NCBI RefSeq assembly: GCF_028464145.1
Contig: NZ_JAQPCG010000013.1
Span: 1-63,450 of the forward strand
Direction: 5' to 3'
From: Maribacter sp. PR1
GTDB lineage: Bacteria; Bacteroidota; Bacteroidia; Flavobacteriales; Flavobacteriaceae
Length of the DNA: 63,450 nt
Both the position numbers and the translations under genes were made by a program. The notes beneath the pieces are model-generated. The model searched no databases. It saw only the letters and a list, made by a program, of their open reading frames with translations, and was not told where the DNA came from. Positions 26,595 through 35,671 of the stretch are shown here, piece after piece (the stretch's first letter is position 1; every line of letters begins with the position of its first letter).

Positions 26595-27602
26595 TTATTG
26601 ATTAAGGGCATTAATGGCATCCCGTATTTTACCATCAAGCTCTTCCAATAATTCGGGATTATCCAATAAAAGGGTTTTAACCGCATCCCTACCTTGTCCA
26701 AGTTTGGTATCTCCGTAGCTAAACCAAGAACCACTTTTCTTAATGATTTCATACTCCACACCTAGGTCAATTATTTCTCCTACTTTAGAGATTCCTTCAC
26801 CGTACATAATGTCGAATTCCGTGGTCTTAAATGGTGGGGCTACTTTATTTTTAACCACTTTTACCCTGGTTTTGTTACCTTTTACATTACCATCGGTATC
26901 TTTTATTTGGGTAGACCGTCTAATGTCCAACCTCACAGAAGCATAGAATTTTAATGCATTACCACCCGTAGTTGTTTCCGGATTTCCAAACATTACACCA
27001 ATTTTTTCACGTAATTGGTTGATGAATACAACGGTACAGTGAGTTTTACTTATAGAACCTGTCAATTTTCGAAGCGCCTGTGACATTAAACGCGCATGTA
27101 GGCCCATTTTGGAATCTCCCATTTCACCTTCGATTTCACTCTTGGGCGTTAATGCGGCTACCGAATCCACAATTACAATATCGATAGCTCCAGATCGGAT
27201 TAGATTATCCGCAATTTCCAAGGCTTGTTCACCGTTATCCGGTTGGGAAATAATTAGATTATCTATATCTACCCCTAGTTTTTGGGCATAAAAACGGTCA
27301 AAAGCGTGTTCGGCATCAATAAAAGCGGCAATTCCACCCTTTTTCTGAGCCTCTGCAATGGCATGTAAGGTCAAGGTTGTTTTACCGGAAGATTCAGGTC
27401 CGTAAATTTCGATAACCCTTCCGCGTGGATAGCCACCAACGCCCAAGGCTATGTCTAAACCAAGTGATCCCGATGGAATAACTTCTACATCTTCAACAAC
27501 ACTATCTCCCATCTTCATTACCGCACCTTTTCCATAGGTTTTATCCAGTTTGTCCAAGGTTAGTTTTAGGGCTTTTAATTTGGCTTCTTTTTCGGAACTC
27601 AT
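26595..27602 (-). CDS. recA: Recombinase RecA
   Basis: A 335-residue RecA that forms filaments on single-stranded DNA, carries out strand exchange and triggers LexA cleavage. Walker [10 protein letters not shown] is at 68-76, Walker B is VIVDSVAAL, and the signature [12 protein letters not shown] is present. The C-terminal domain is short and acidic as usual. A weak hairpin (CTTCCCT / AGGGAAG, 26565-26585) follows the stop. No exact -7 box was found upstream; TAATTTAG on the minus strand at 27623-27630 matches seven of eight positions. Confidence 0.98.
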   Translation of the reverse strand: MSSEKEAKLKALKLTLDKLDKTYGKGAVMKMGDSVVEDVEVIPSGSLGLDIALGVGGYPRGRVIEIYGPESSGKTTLTLHAIAEAQKKGGIAAFIDAEHAFDRFYAQKLGVDIDNLIISQPDNGEQALEIADNLIRSGAIDIVIVDSVAALTPKSEIEGEMGDSKMGLHARLMSQALRKLTGSISKTHCTVVFINQLREKIGVMFGNPETTTGGNALKFYASVRLDIRRSTQIKDTDGNVKGNKTRVKVVKNKVAPPFKTTEFDIMYGEGISKVGEIIDLGVEYEIIKKSGSWFSYGDTKLGQGRDAVKTLLLDNPELLEELDGKIRDAINALNQ

Positions 27603-27747
27603 TATGTGTTTTTTAGGAACGCTAAATTAGTATTTCTTTTCGTAAAAAAGAATATTGAGTTTTATTACGCAACCTTTTGCGACTTTATCTATCTAATTAA
27701 AAAGTTCAGGGTTAAAAATTGGTTAACTCAACGATTTTGGTGTCAAA

Positions 27748-27851
27748 GTTTTTTACTGACTATCTCCTTTATAAACTAACTCAAATAGTGCTGTGAAGAG
27801 GAAAAACAGGAATGGTCAAATGAAAAGTCCCGAGAATTCGGGACTTTTTTT
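27748..27851 (+). ncRNA. Candidate small RNA between recA and trhO (orphan terminator plus extended hairpin)
   Basis: The 343-base gap 27603-27945 contains no ORF, yet ends a strong bidirectional terminator at 27823-27851 that follows no gene on either strand (recA runs left, trhO starts to the right). Ahead of it, GTTTTT (27748-27753) pairs with AAAAAC (27802-27807), and ACTAT with ATAGT inside, giving an imperfect extended hairpin with internal loops, a shape reminiscent of 6S-type RNA. I found no exact -7 box for it, so the 5' end is unknown. This is inference from structure and position, and it could also be a relic. Confidence 0.3.
27823..27851 (+). terminator. Orphan intrinsic terminator upstream of trhO
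   Basis: AAAAGTCCCGA (27823-27833), loop GAAT, TCGGGACTTTT and a T run to 27851: a near-perfect stem with A and T runs on both sides, so it could work in either direction. It lies 51 bases upstream of the trhO -7 box and has no coding gene feeding into it. Confidence 0.85.
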
Positions 27852-27901
27852 GTTTGATGTTTTTGAAATTTCTCCCCAACCCAGATTCTAATTGAAAGTT
27901 A

Positions 27902-27909
27902 TATCTTTG
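27902..27909 (+). promoter_or_regulatory. -7 promoter element for trhO
   Basis: TATCTTTG, an exact TAnnTTTG match, 36 bases ahead of the trhO ATG and after the orphan terminator. No TTG is found at the expected distance upstream. Confidence 0.55.
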
Positions 27910-27945
27910 TCGCTCTAATTTGTAATCTTAAAATATTAGTATAGC

Positions 27946-28977
27946 ATGCAACTGTACAATACCTTAAGTGCAAAGGAAAGAGCCGCCCTAATTGAAAAGG
28001 CTGGTCAAGAGCGTTTGACCATTTCTTTCTATAAATATGCACACATTGGCAATCCTGCCATTTTTAGAAATCATTTGTTTATTCATTGGAACGAATTGGA
28101 TGTCCTAGGTCGAATTTACGTGGCTCATGAAGGCATCAACGCGCAACTATCCGTTCCCGCAGAGAAGTTTGAAGAGTTCAAAAAGTTCTTGGACAGTATT
28201 TCATTTCTGGAAAATGTTCGTTTGAATATTGCTATAGAGCAGGACAATATGTCTTTCTTAAAATTGAAAGTAAAGGTCCGTCATAAAATTGTTGCGGATG
28301 GATTGAACGATAAAACATTTGATGTGACGAACAAAGGAATACATGTAGGTGCGGAGAAATTTAATGAACTTATAGAGGACCCTGATACCGTACTTGTCGA
28401 TATGCGAAACCATTATGAAAGCGAAATAGGTCATTTTAAAAATGCAGTAACTCCCGATGTGGATACTTTCCGAGATTCATTGGATATTATTGAAAAAGAC
28501 CTGGCCGACCATAAGGAAGATAAGAAGTTGGTCATGTATTGCACCGGAGGAATCCGTTGTGAAAAGGCAAGTGCTTATTACAAGCATAAGGGATTTAAAC
28601 AAGTTTATCAGTTAGAAGGAGGTATTATTGAGTATTCTAGGCAAGTAGAGCAAAAAAAACTGGAAAATAAATTTAGAGGTAAGAACTTTGTCTTTGATCA
28701 CCGTCGCGGAGAGCGCATAAGTGAACATGTTATTGCCCAATGCCACCAATGTGGAGAGCCTTGCGATGAACATGTTAATTGTGCGAACGAAGCCTGCCAT
28801 TTATTGTTCATTCAATGTAAAAAATGTGCCGAAAGGATGAACAATTGTTGTTCGGACAATTGTAAGGAAATACATGGTTTGCCTTACGAGGAACAAAAAG
28901 CACTTCGGAAGGGGAAAGTGGTAAGTAACAAAATTTTTAAAAAGGGTAGGTCGGAAGTACTCAAGTTCAAGAAATAG
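27946..28977 (+). CDS. trhO: tRNA uridine(34) hydroxylase TrhO (rhodanese family)
   Basis: A 343-residue protein of the YceA/TrhO family, which hydroxylates uridine 34 of certain tRNAs with oxygen (first step of 5-methoxyuridine or cmo5U formation). Domains: an N-terminal acylphosphatase-like part (about 20-115), a rhodanese domain (130-245) with the active Cys199 in MYCTGGIRC, and a Cys-rich C-terminal zinc-like region (about 265-310) with CHQCGEPC and CKKCAERMNNCC. Length fits the bacterial family. Monocistronic by spacing, with its own -7 box. Confidence 0.9.
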   Translation: MQLYNTLSAKERAALIEKAGQERLTISFYKYAHIGNPAIFRNHLFIHWNELDVLGRIYVAHEGINAQLSVPAEKFEEFKKFLDSISFLENVRLNIAIEQDNMSFLKLKVKVRHKIVADGLNDKTFDVTNKGIHVGAEKFNELIEDPDTVLVDMRNHYESEIGHFKNAVTPDVDTFRDSLDIIEKDLADHKEDKKLVMYCTGGIRCEKASAYYKHKGFKQVYQLEGGIIEYSRQVEQKKLENKFRGKNFVFDHRRGERISEHVIAQCHQCGEPCDEHVNCANEACHLLFIQCKKCAERMNNCCSDNCKEIHGLPYEEQKALRKGKVVSNKIFKKGRSEVLKFKK

Positions 28978-29131
28978 GATAGTAGGTAACCTAGCGATTT
29001 TTGAATTCGCCTACAAATGGGGATATAGTGCTCTTTTTTTCGCATATTATTTCGTTATCTTTACCATAAGATTTTTTATGAACCTAGTTTGGTAAATCCA
29101 TTTGGGATTTATTCAAATCAATATATATAAT

Positions 29132-30313
29132 ATGGGTTGTAGTAGTTGTTCTACCGGTAAGGATGGACAACCAAAGGGATGCAAGAATAATGGTACTTGC
29201 GGTACAGATGGTTGCAATAAATTAACTGTTTTTGATTGGCTTTCAAACATGTCGCTCCCCAATGGAGAGCGTCCATTTGAATATGTTGAGGTTCGATTTA
29301 AGAATAGTAGAAAAGAATTCTTCAAAAATTCGGAAAACCTAACACTTTCCATAGGTGACGTGGTTGCTACCCAGGCACAGTCTGGTCATGATGTGGGCAT
29401 GGTTACCCTAACCGGTGAGCTTGTTCGCGTACAGATGAAGCGAAAAAAAATAGACCCTGCAAAAGAGGAACTTCCAAAAATTTACAGAAAGGCTACACAA
29501 AAGGATATTGATATTTGGCAAAAGTGTAGAAATAGAGAAGAAGAAATAAAGAAAAGATCTCGAGAGATTGCCATTATATTGAAGTTGGAAATGAAAATTT
29601 CTGATGTGGAATTTCAAGGGGATGGATCCAAGGCTACTTTTTATTATACCGCCGAGGAACGTGTTGATTTTCGCCAGTTGATAAAGGATATGGCAAAGGC
29701 TTTTGGAATACGCATCGAGATGCGGCAAATTGGCTATAGACAAGAGGCCCAGCGCTTAGGAGGTATTGGTTCCTGCGGAAGGGAATTATGCTGCTCCACT
29801 TGGCTAACGGATTTCAGATCGGTAAGCACCTCGGCCGCCCGGTATCAACAACTTTCATTGAATCCCCAAAAATTGGCAGGGCAATGTGGTAAACTAAAAT
29901 GTTGCCTAAACTACGAATTGGATGTTTACTTGGATGCTCTAAAGGATTTCCCCCCTCAGGATACCAAGCTCTTCACGGAAAAAGGATTGGCATTTTGTCA
30001 AAAAACCGATATTTTCAAGGAACTCTTGTGGTTTTCTTATAAGGATGACCCGGCCAACTGGCACGTACTATCCAAAGACCAGGTCAATGAAATCTTGGAG
30101 AAAAACAAGAAAAAAGATAAAGTTCCTAGCCTAGAAATTTATGCTGCGGACAATATTATCGAGGATAAAGTAGTTTTTGAAAATGTTGTCGGACAAGATA
30201 GCCTAACTCGTTTTGATAGGCCAAAGAAAAAGTCTAACAGAAATAGGAACCGCAACAGAAAAAAGAACAGCAATAAAAACCGAAAACGTAATAAGAGTAA
30301 AAATAATGCGTAG
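29132..30313 (+). CDS. ricT: PSP1-domain protein RicT (YaaT)
   Basis: A 393-residue protein with an N-terminal Cys-rich segment (MGCSSCSTGKDGQPKGC), then the PSP1 domain with CGRELCCSTWL and CGKLKCCLNYE, the conserved cysteines of the regulatory iron-sulfur complex. In Bacillus, RicT with RicA and RicF forms a [4Fe-4S] complex that assists RNase Y; the partners are not in this window. The C-terminus is a long Lys/Asn/Arg-rich tail that overlaps gldH. The start at ATG 29132 was chosen because the upstream extension (MGFIQINIYN) has no counterpart in the family. A near -7 box TATCTTTA lies at 29056. Confidence 0.88.
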   Translation: MGCSSCSTGKDGQPKGCKNNGTCGTDGCNKLTVFDWLSNMSLPNGERPFEYVEVRFKNSRKEFFKNSENLTLSIGDVVATQAQSGHDVGMVTLTGELVRVQMKRKKIDPAKEELPKIYRKATQKDIDIWQKCRNREEEIKKRSREIAIILKLEMKISDVEFQGDGSKATFYYTAEERVDFRQLIKDMAKAFGIRIEMRQIGYRQEAQRLGGIGSCGRELCCSTWLTDFRSVSTSAARYQQLSLNPQKLAGQCGKLKCCLNYELDVYLDALKDFPPQDTKLFTEKGLAFCQKTDIFKELLWFSYKDDPANWHVLSKDQVNEILEKNKKKDKVPSLEIYAADNIIEDKVVFENVVGQDSLTRFDRPKKKSNRNRNRNRKKNSNKNRKRNKSKNNA

Positions 30314-30791
30314 TTCTTTTTTATTTACGTGTATCATCTTGTTTCTTTCCTCTTGTAATTCCAAGGTGGTATCTTCAGAGTATAAAAGCCTAAACGGTGC
30401 TGTTTGGAATAAAGAGGAGGTTTTGGAGTTTAGTTTCTCCGAAATGGATACCGTTCAGGAATATAATTTGTTTATCAATGTCAGAAACGACAATACTTTC
30501 CCTTACAGTAATCTTTTTTTAATCACCTCTTTAAGTACTCCGGAAGGAGAAGTTCTGCAGGATACGCTAGAGTATAATATGGCATTACCTGACGGCACCT
30601 GGTTGGGTAAAGGCTCGGGAAGTTTAAAGGAAAACAAATTATGGTATAAGGAAAACATCGTTTTTCCCACTTCTGGCGTATATACTTTAGAAGTTTCACA
30701 TGCAATGCGAAAAAATGGTAATGTACAGGGCATCATAGCTTTGGAAGGTATTACCGATGTAGGACTGGAAATAACAAAAAATAATCCCTAA
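30306..30791 (+). CDS. gldH: Gliding motility lipoprotein GldH
   Basis: A 161-residue lipoprotein: signal peptide ending FLSSCNSK with the acylated Cys, then a beta-rich domain with the GldH features NLFINVRNDNTFPYSNLFL and LPDGTWLGKGSGSL. GldH is required for flavobacterial gliding and acts with the other Gld lipoproteins at the T9SS/gliding machine. The ATG at 30306 overlaps the end of ricT by 8 bases; the longer open frame upstream lies inside ricT and lacks a signal peptide. The class A penicillin-binding protein gene starts 4 bases after the stop, so the three genes are coupled. Confidence 0.9.
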   Translation: MRSSFLFTCIILFLSSCNSKVVSSEYKSLNGAVWNKEEVLEFSFSEMDTVQEYNLFINVRNDNTFPYSNLFLITSLSTPEGEVLQDTLEYNMALPDGTWLGKGSGSLKENKLWYKENIVFPTSGVYTLEVSHAMRKNGNVQGIIALEGITDVGLEITKNNP

Positions 30792-30795
30792 GCTC

Positions 30796-33138
30796 ATGGC
30801 AAAAGCGGTAAAGAAGAAAAGTAACTCTAACTTTTCCAAGTTTATTAAATGGTTCTGGATTTTATTTGTATCAGGTGTGGCATTTGTCGCATTGATATTC
30901 CTTTCGGCTTCCTGGGGCTTTTTTGGTGAACTTCCTCCTTACGAATACCTGGAAAACCCACAGACAAATTTAGCTTCTCAAATCATTTCTTCGGACGGAA
31001 ATTTATTGGGAAAGTTTTATTTGGATGATAACCGAACGGATGTTAAGTACGAAGATCTTCCGGATAATTTGGTGAATGCCTTGGTAGCTACTGAAGATGC
31101 GAGATTTCAAAGTCATTCCGGAATTGATTTTAGGGGAACGGTAAGGGCATTTTTCTTTTTGGGAACAAGAGGAGGGGCCAGTACCATTAGTCAGCAATTG
31201 GCTCGTCAACTTTTTGTAGGAGTCCGTTCCAGAAGTAAGTTGGACGCCTTAAAACAGAAAGTTAAGGAGTGGGTATTGGCAACTAGATTGGAGCGCAGCT
31301 ATACTAAAGAGGAGATTATTAGTATGTACTTTAATATTTATGATTTTGGGAATAATGCGGATGGTATCCGATCAGCTGCCAGAATATATTTTGGAAAGGA
31401 ACCTAAGGATTTAAAAATAGAGGAATCTGCCATGTTGGTGGGCATGTTCAAGAACTCTTCTCTTTTCAACCCTTTAAGAAGAGAAGAAATGGTCAAGACA
31501 CGTAGGGATGTGGTTCTGGCCCAAATGGCAAAGTATGACTATATCACGGAAGAAGAAAAGGATTCCTTACAAGCAATGGAAATGGACCTTAACTATAATC
31601 CGGAGAACCATAGGGAAGGTCTGGCCACGTATTTTAGAATGTATTTACAGCGTTACATGAATAATTGGATTGGTAAAAATCCAAAACCTGCTTTGGAAGG
31701 GGAACGTGATAAATGGAACATCTATTTGGATGGCCTAAAAATTTATACCACAATAGATTCTAAGATGCAGGCCAACGCGGAGGAGGCCGTCTATGAACAC
31801 ATGAAAAACCTTCAGGCGGAATTTTTTAATCAAAATACACCGGAAAGGAATCCAACCACTCCATTTTCAGACTTAACTCCAGAAGAAACAAAAGGTATCA
31901 TGGAACGCGCCATGAAAAATTCAGATCGTTGGAGAGAAATGAAAGCCGCCGGTAAATCCGAAGAGGAAATTAGAAACTCCTTCAACAAAAAAACGGAAAT
32001 GACGGTGTTTGATTGGAATAGCGATATCAAAGAGAAGGATACCATCATGACACCTTTGGATTCAATACGGTACTATAAAACTTTTTTACGTGCTTCAATG
32101 ATGTCCATGGAACCACAGACCGGTCATGTAAAAGCATGGGTCGGTGGAATCAACTATAAGCATTTTCAATATGATAATGTTATTCAAGGTGCAAGACAGG
32201 TAGGGTCTACCTTTAAACCTTTTGTATATGCTGCCGCTATTGACCAATTAAGGTTATCTCCCTGCGAAATGTTGCCGGATACACAATATTGTATTGAGGC
32301 GGGAAAACATGGAAATATGGAGGCTTGGTGCCCTAGAAACTCCGATTTTAAGTATTCGGGTAAAGAAATGACCTTAAAGCATGCCTTGGCCAATTCGGTT
32401 AATACAGTAACCGCCCAATTAATAGATAAGGTTGGGCCTAAATCGGTCGTAGCTATTGCCAAGAATTTGGGAATGTCCGGAGAAATTCCTGAAGTTCCTT
32501 CTATCGCCTTGGGAACACTCGATGCGAATGTCTATGATATGGTGGGTGCCTATGGTGCATTTGCCAACCAAGGAGTTTATGTAAAACCAGTAATGGTTAC
32601 CAGAATTGAGGATAAAAATGGAACGGTACTTTACGAGTATGTTCCAGAGACTAAGGATGTGTTAAGTAAGGAGGTCTCCTATGCCATGGTCGAATTAATG
32701 AAAGGGGTAACGCAAGGAGGATCAGGTACTCGTCTACGTCATTCTTATAATAAAAATAATACGGTTTATAAAGAAATCATTACAGGTTATCCGTATGAAC
32801 TCACAAATCCAATTGCTGGAAAAACCGGAACCACGCAAAATAATAGCGATGGTTGGTTTATGGGCATGGTACCCAATCTGGTTACCGGAGTTTGGGTAGG
32901 TGGTGATGATCGGTCCATACATTTTAAAAATATTTTGTATGGTCAAGGAGCTTCCATGGCTTTACCTATTTGGGGACTTTATATGAAAAAGAATTATGCA
33001 AACGAAGAACTGGGAATTTCAAAAGATGATTTTGAAGAACCTGAAGATATGTCCATAGTGATCGATTGTACAAAATTTGTGGAAGATCAGCAAAAGGATA
33101 CGGATATTGAAGATGATTTGAATGACTTGGATTTTTAG
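30796..33138 (+). CDS. Bifunctional penicillin-binding protein 1A (class A)
   Basis: A 780-residue peptidoglycan synthase: a short cytoplasmic tail, one membrane helix (about 17-40), a GT51 transglycosylase domain (about 60-240, with [12 protein letters not shown] and [14 protein letters not shown]) that polymerises lipid II, and a transpeptidase domain with SxxK (GSTFKP, near 470), SxN (ANSVNT, near 533) and KTG ([14 protein letters not shown], near 677), which cross-links the strands. The acidic C-terminal tail ends LNDLDF. Last gene of the ricT-gldH-pbp unit, closed by a strong terminator at 33168. Confidence 0.95.
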   Translation: MAKAVKKKSNSNFSKFIKWFWILFVSGVAFVALIFLSASWGFFGELPPYEYLENPQTNLASQIISSDGNLLGKFYLDDNRTDVKYEDLPDNLVNALVATEDARFQSHSGIDFRGTVRAFFFLGTRGGASTISQQLARQLFVGVRSRSKLDALKQKVKEWVLATRLERSYTKEEIISMYFNIYDFGNNADGIRSAARIYFGKEPKDLKIEESAMLVGMFKNSSLFNPLRREEMVKTRRDVVLAQMAKYDYITEEEKDSLQAMEMDLNYNPENHREGLATYFRMYLQRYMNNWIGKNPKPALEGERDKWNIYLDGLKIYTTIDSKMQANAEEAVYEHMKNLQAEFFNQNTPERNPTTPFSDLTPEETKGIMERAMKNSDRWREMKAAGKSEEEIRNSFNKKTEMTVFDWNSDIKEKDTIMTPLDSIRYYKTFLRASMMSMEPQTGHVKAWVGGINYKHFQYDNVIQGARQVGSTFKPFVYAAAIDQLRLSPCEMLPDTQYCIEAGKHGNMEAWCPRNSDFKYSGKEMTLKHALANSVNTVTAQLIDKVGPKSVVAIAKNLGMSGEIPEVPSIALGTLDANVYDMVGAYGAFANQGVYVKPVMVTRIEDKNGTVLYEYVPETKDVLSKEVSYAMVELMKGVTQGGSGTRLRHSYNKNNTVYKEIITGYPYELTNPIAGKTGTTQNNSDGWFMGMVPNLVTGVWVGGDDRSIHFKNILYGQGASMALPIWGLYMKKNYANEELGISKDDFEEPEDMSIVIDCTKFVEDQQKDTDIEDDLNDLDF

Positions 33139-33167
33139 CAATAAAGGAACAAATATTTACTTTGAAT

Positions 33168-33202
33168 AAAGCCCCGGTAAAGACCGGGGCTTTTTATTTT
33201 TT
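33168..33202 (+). terminator. Rho-independent terminator after the penicillin-binding protein gene
   Basis: AAAGCCCCGGT (33168-33178), loop AAAG, ACCGGGGCTTT and a T-rich tail. It rules out a scoA start at the in-frame codon 33162, which would sit inside this hairpin. Confidence 0.9.
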
Positions 33203-33248
33203 TCAATTTAAAAACCTTATTTTAGTAATAAGACATTTAAATAGAGAT

Positions 33249-33950
33249 ATGATTAGAAAAACGGTACCAAGTGTTGAAGAGGCATTGAAGGGAGTAAAGG
33301 AAGGAATGACCTTTATGCTAGGAGGTTTTGGTCTTTGTGGTATTCCTGAAAAGGCTATTGCTGAATTAGTTCGATTGGGCGTAAAGGATATCACTTGTAT
33401 TTCGAATAATGCAGGAGTGGACGACTTTGGATTGGGCCTATTACTTCAAAAACACCAGATAAAAAAAATGATTTCTTCCTATGTTGGCGAGAACGATGAA
33501 TTTGAACGGCAAATGCTTAGTGGAGAATTGGAAGTGGAATTGACACCACAGGGAACCCTAGCAGAAAAATGTAGGGCTGCTCAGGGGGGATTTCCGGCAT
33601 TTTTCACCCCGGCAGGTTATGGGACAGAAGTAGCGGAAGGAAAGGAAACCAGAGAGTTCAATGGGAAGATGTATGTGTTGGAGGAAGCTTTTAAAGCGGA
33701 TTTTGCTTTTGTCAAAGCTTGGAAAGGGGATGAAGCAGGGAATTTAATTTTCAAGGGAACGGCACGGAATTTTAATCCTTGTATGTGTGGTGCGGCTAAG
33801 GTAACGGTAGCTGAGGTAGAGGAATTACATCCTGCTGGGTCATTGGACCCGAATCAAATTCATGTACCGGGAATTTTTGTGCAACGAATTTTTCAGGGAG
33901 AAGGATATGAAAAACGAATCGAACAACGAACCGTAAGAAAAAGAGACTAA
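33249..33950 (+). CDS. scoA: Succinyl-CoA:3-ketoacid CoA-transferase subunit A
   Basis: A 233-residue subunit of the two-chain 3-oxoacid CoA-transferase, which moves CoA from succinyl-CoA to acetoacetate in ketone-body and butyrate metabolism. Family features are [16 protein letters not shown] near the start, [16 protein letters not shown], and [16 protein letters not shown] near the end. ATG 33249 was chosen because the longer frame begins in the upstream terminator. It is 3 bases from scoB, so the two subunits are made together. Confidence 0.93.
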   Translation: MIRKTVPSVEEALKGVKEGMTFMLGGFGLCGIPEKAIAELVRLGVKDITCISNNAGVDDFGLGLLLQKHQIKKMISSYVGENDEFERQMLSGELEVELTPQGTLAEKCRAAQGGFPAFFTPAGYGTEVAEGKETREFNGKMYVLEEAFKADFAFVKAWKGDEAGNLIFKGTARNFNPCMCGAAKVTVAEVEELHPAGSLDPNQIHVPGIFVQRIFQGEGYEKRIEQRTVRKRD

Positions 33951-33953
33951 AAG

Positions 33954-34610
33954 ATGTTGGATAAAAACGGAATAGCAAAGCGAATTGCACAGGAAGTAAA
34001 GGATGGTTATTACGTTAATTTGGGGATTGGTATCCCAACTTTGGTAGCCAACTTCGTTAGAGACGATATTAGTGTAGAGTTTCAAAGTGAAAACGGTGTT
34101 TTGGGTATGGGACCTTTCCCATTTGAAGGAGATGAGGACGCCGATATAATCAATGCCGGAAAACAGACCATAACGACGCTTCCAGGAGCTTCTTTTTTTG
34201 ATTCGGCAACAAGCTTTTCCATGATAAGAGGGCAGCATGTAGACCTTACTATTCTAGGAGCTATGGAAGTTGCAGAAAACGGGGATATAGCCAATTGGAA
34301 AATTCCTGGTAAAATGGTCAAGGGCATGGGGGGAGCTATGGACCTGGTCTCTTCGGCGGAGCATATTATTGTGGCCATGATGCACACAAACAGGGCTGGG
34401 CAATCCAAATTGCTTAAAAACTGTTCCCTACCGCTTACCGGTGTAAAATGTGTAAAGAAAATAGTAACGAATATGGCAGTTCTGGAAGTTGGCCCTAAAG
34501 GTTTTATTTTATTAGAGCGAGCTCCTGGTGTTTCCGTTGAGGAAATAAAAGCTGTAACTGAAGGCAATCTTATTATTAATGGAAATATACCAGAAATGAA
34601 AATGAGCTAG
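33954..34610 (+). CDS. scoB: Succinyl-CoA:3-ketoacid CoA-transferase subunit B
   Basis: A 218-residue partner of ScoA with the catalytic glutamate motif SENGVLGMG (Glu near 45), the YVNLGIGIPTLV start, and the C-terminal GLKCV-like region replaced here by TGVKCVKKIVTNMAVLEV. The active enzyme forms a covalent glutamyl-CoA intermediate on this subunit. The gene follows scoA by 3 bases and is followed by a 160-base spacer before the microprotein gene. Confidence 0.93.
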   Translation: MLDKNGIAKRIAQEVKDGYYVNLGIGIPTLVANFVRDDISVEFQSENGVLGMGPFPFEGDEDADIINAGKQTITTLPGASFFDSATSFSMIRGQHVDLTILGAMEVAENGDIANWKIPGKMVKGMGGAMDLVSSAEHIIVAMMHTNRAGQSKLLKNCSLPLTGVKCVKKIVTNMAVLEVGPKGFILLERAPGVSVEEIKAVTEGNLIINGNIPEMKMS

Positions 34611-34694
34611 CCATACCTGGGTTTGTTTTGATGATAGATTTGTTCTTTTTAATTATTTCACAACATTACTGAACAACTTCACAACATTTTTTTA

Positions 34695-34722
34695 TTGAAA
34701 GAATCCCTTTTTGTTATATTTA
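34695..34722 (+). promoter_or_regulatory. Promoter of the microprotein gene
   Basis: TTG (34695-34697), 17 bases, then TATATTTA (34715-34722, seven of eight positions of TAnnTTTG). Transcription would begin about 34729, giving a 40-base leader before ATG 34770. Confidence 0.5.
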
Positions 34723-34769
34723 CGATAGACAGATATTAACCCCAAAGTAAACGACAAAATTTAACCAAA

Positions 34770-34874
34770 ATGGATTCCCAAAATTACGTTCCGCAAGAGG
34801 AAAAAGTACAAGTATATCACAATGATTTTCTTAGTGGTTTTGTACGCTTGACCAAAAAACTATTTATGCTTTAG
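34770..34874 (+). CDS. Conserved-looking 34-residue microprotein
   Basis: A short ORF in the otherwise gene-free stretch 34611-35124. It begins MDSQNYVPQEEKVQVYHNDF, then LSGFVRLTKKLFML, and stops at TAG 34872-34874. It has a promoter upstream (34695-34722) and a strong terminator 22 bases after the stop, so it is a complete small transcription unit. The mix of an acidic N-terminal half and a basic, hydrophobic C-terminal half (VRLTKKLFML) would suit an amphipathic peptide that contacts a membrane or a partner protein. I do not recognise the family and assign no function. The rest of the gap (34927-35068) shows nothing further. Confidence 0.6.
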   Translation: MDSQNYVPQEEKVQVYHNDFLSGFVRLTKKLFML

Positions 34875-34895
34875 TCAAAGCCCAAAAATTTTTAA

Positions 34896-34926
34896 AAAGA
34901 GCAACTTCCCCAAGTTGCTCTTTTTT
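34896..34926 (+). terminator. Rho-independent terminator of the microprotein gene
   Basis: AAAGAGCAACTT (34896-34907), loop CCCC, AAGTTGCTCTTT and a T run to 34926. A perfect 12-bp stem. Confidence 0.9.
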
Positions 34927-35068
34927 GTTTCAGTAAATTCATTATCCAGTAGGGACTTTCAGTGTATACCTAGTGGATGTTGTCACGATAAATAACAATT
35001 TTATCGCTGTTCACCACAATAGAAATAGATTTTACCACAAAATAAAATATGTAAGAAAAAGATTACAT

Positions 35069-35076
35069 ATTTTTGT
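35069..35076 (+). promoter_or_regulatory. -7 promoter element for the 122-residue lipoprotein gene
   Basis: TATTTTTG, an exact TAnnTTTG match, 48 bases ahead of the ATG at 35125. No TTG lies 17-23 bases upstream. Confidence 0.5.
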
Positions 35077-35124
35077 TTCATAGTTAATCGGTGTATCCCA
35101 AATCACTTTAAAACTTAACCTACT

Positions 35125-35493
35125 ATGAAATGCCTATATAGCTACTTAATAGTATTGATTTTTATCGTTTCCTGTTCTAAAATAGAAGTGAACAATGACC
35201 CTGTTATTGGAATTTGGAAAAATAAGGTTAAATCTGCCTCAAACATAAATAATATGGTAATCGATAAAGAAGAATGGATTTTTAATGATGTTTACCTAGG
35301 AAGGTTTCATGGGTATAGGAATGGAGAAGTAACCTATTTAACAGATTTTAGATGGTCCTTTGACGGAAATGTTTATACCATTTCCTATCCAGGTACCGAT
35401 TTTCCTGAAGATACCGTGAAAATTAAAAATGAAGAAGGTATTACTTACTTGTCCCGATTATCGGGAAAACCTTTTGCCATAAGGCAAAATTGA
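35125..35493 (+). CDS. Small lipoprotein, lipocalin-like (unknown function)
   Basis: A 122-residue protein with a lipoprotein signal (IFIVSCSKIE, Cys near 17) and then a compact beta-rich domain beginning VIGIWKNK, with WIFNDVYLGRF and FRWSFDGNVYTI. The IGxW start and strand pattern recall the small lipocalin-like domains common in Bacteroidota, but I cannot name the family with confidence. It stands alone, with its own -7 box and a terminator 55 bases after the stop. Confidence 0.75.
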   Translation: MKCLYSYLIVLIFIVSCSKIEVNNDPVIGIWKNKVKSASNINNMVIDKEEWIFNDVYLGRFHGYRNGEVTYLTDFRWSFDGNVYTISYPGTDFPEDTVKIKNEEGITYLSRLSGKPFAIRQN

Positions 35494-35548
35494 ATACATC
35501 AATAATTTACCTACTTATGTTTTGATGGAGAACTGCCACAAAGCCAAT

Positions 35549-35578
35549 AAAAGGAGCAAAGAAATTTGCTCCTTTTTT
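35549..35578 (+). terminator. Rho-independent terminator after the small lipoprotein gene
   Basis: AAAAGGAGCAAA (35549-35560), loop GAAA, TTTGCTCCTTTT with a T run to 35578. It lies inside the longest open frame of the next gene, which shows that gene must start further down. Confidence 0.9.
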
Positions 35579-35671
35579 AATTATAGACATCAAGAACTAA
35601 GTCCCTTTAAATATCCCTATTTTTATATCCATAAAAGAATTGATTTAATTACTATTAATAGGAATTTTCAA

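Noticed and set aside
30213..30305. Upstream extension of gldH inside ricT
   Set aside because: It lacks a signal peptide and sits in the Lys/Asn/Arg-rich tail of ricT; the lipoprotein start at 30306 is clearly better.
33162..33248. Upstream extension of scoA
   Set aside because: It runs through the terminator of the preceding operon.
34082..34567. 161-residue minus-strand frame over scoB
   Set aside because: Fully antisense to scoB, whose motifs are intact; no promoter or recognisable fold.
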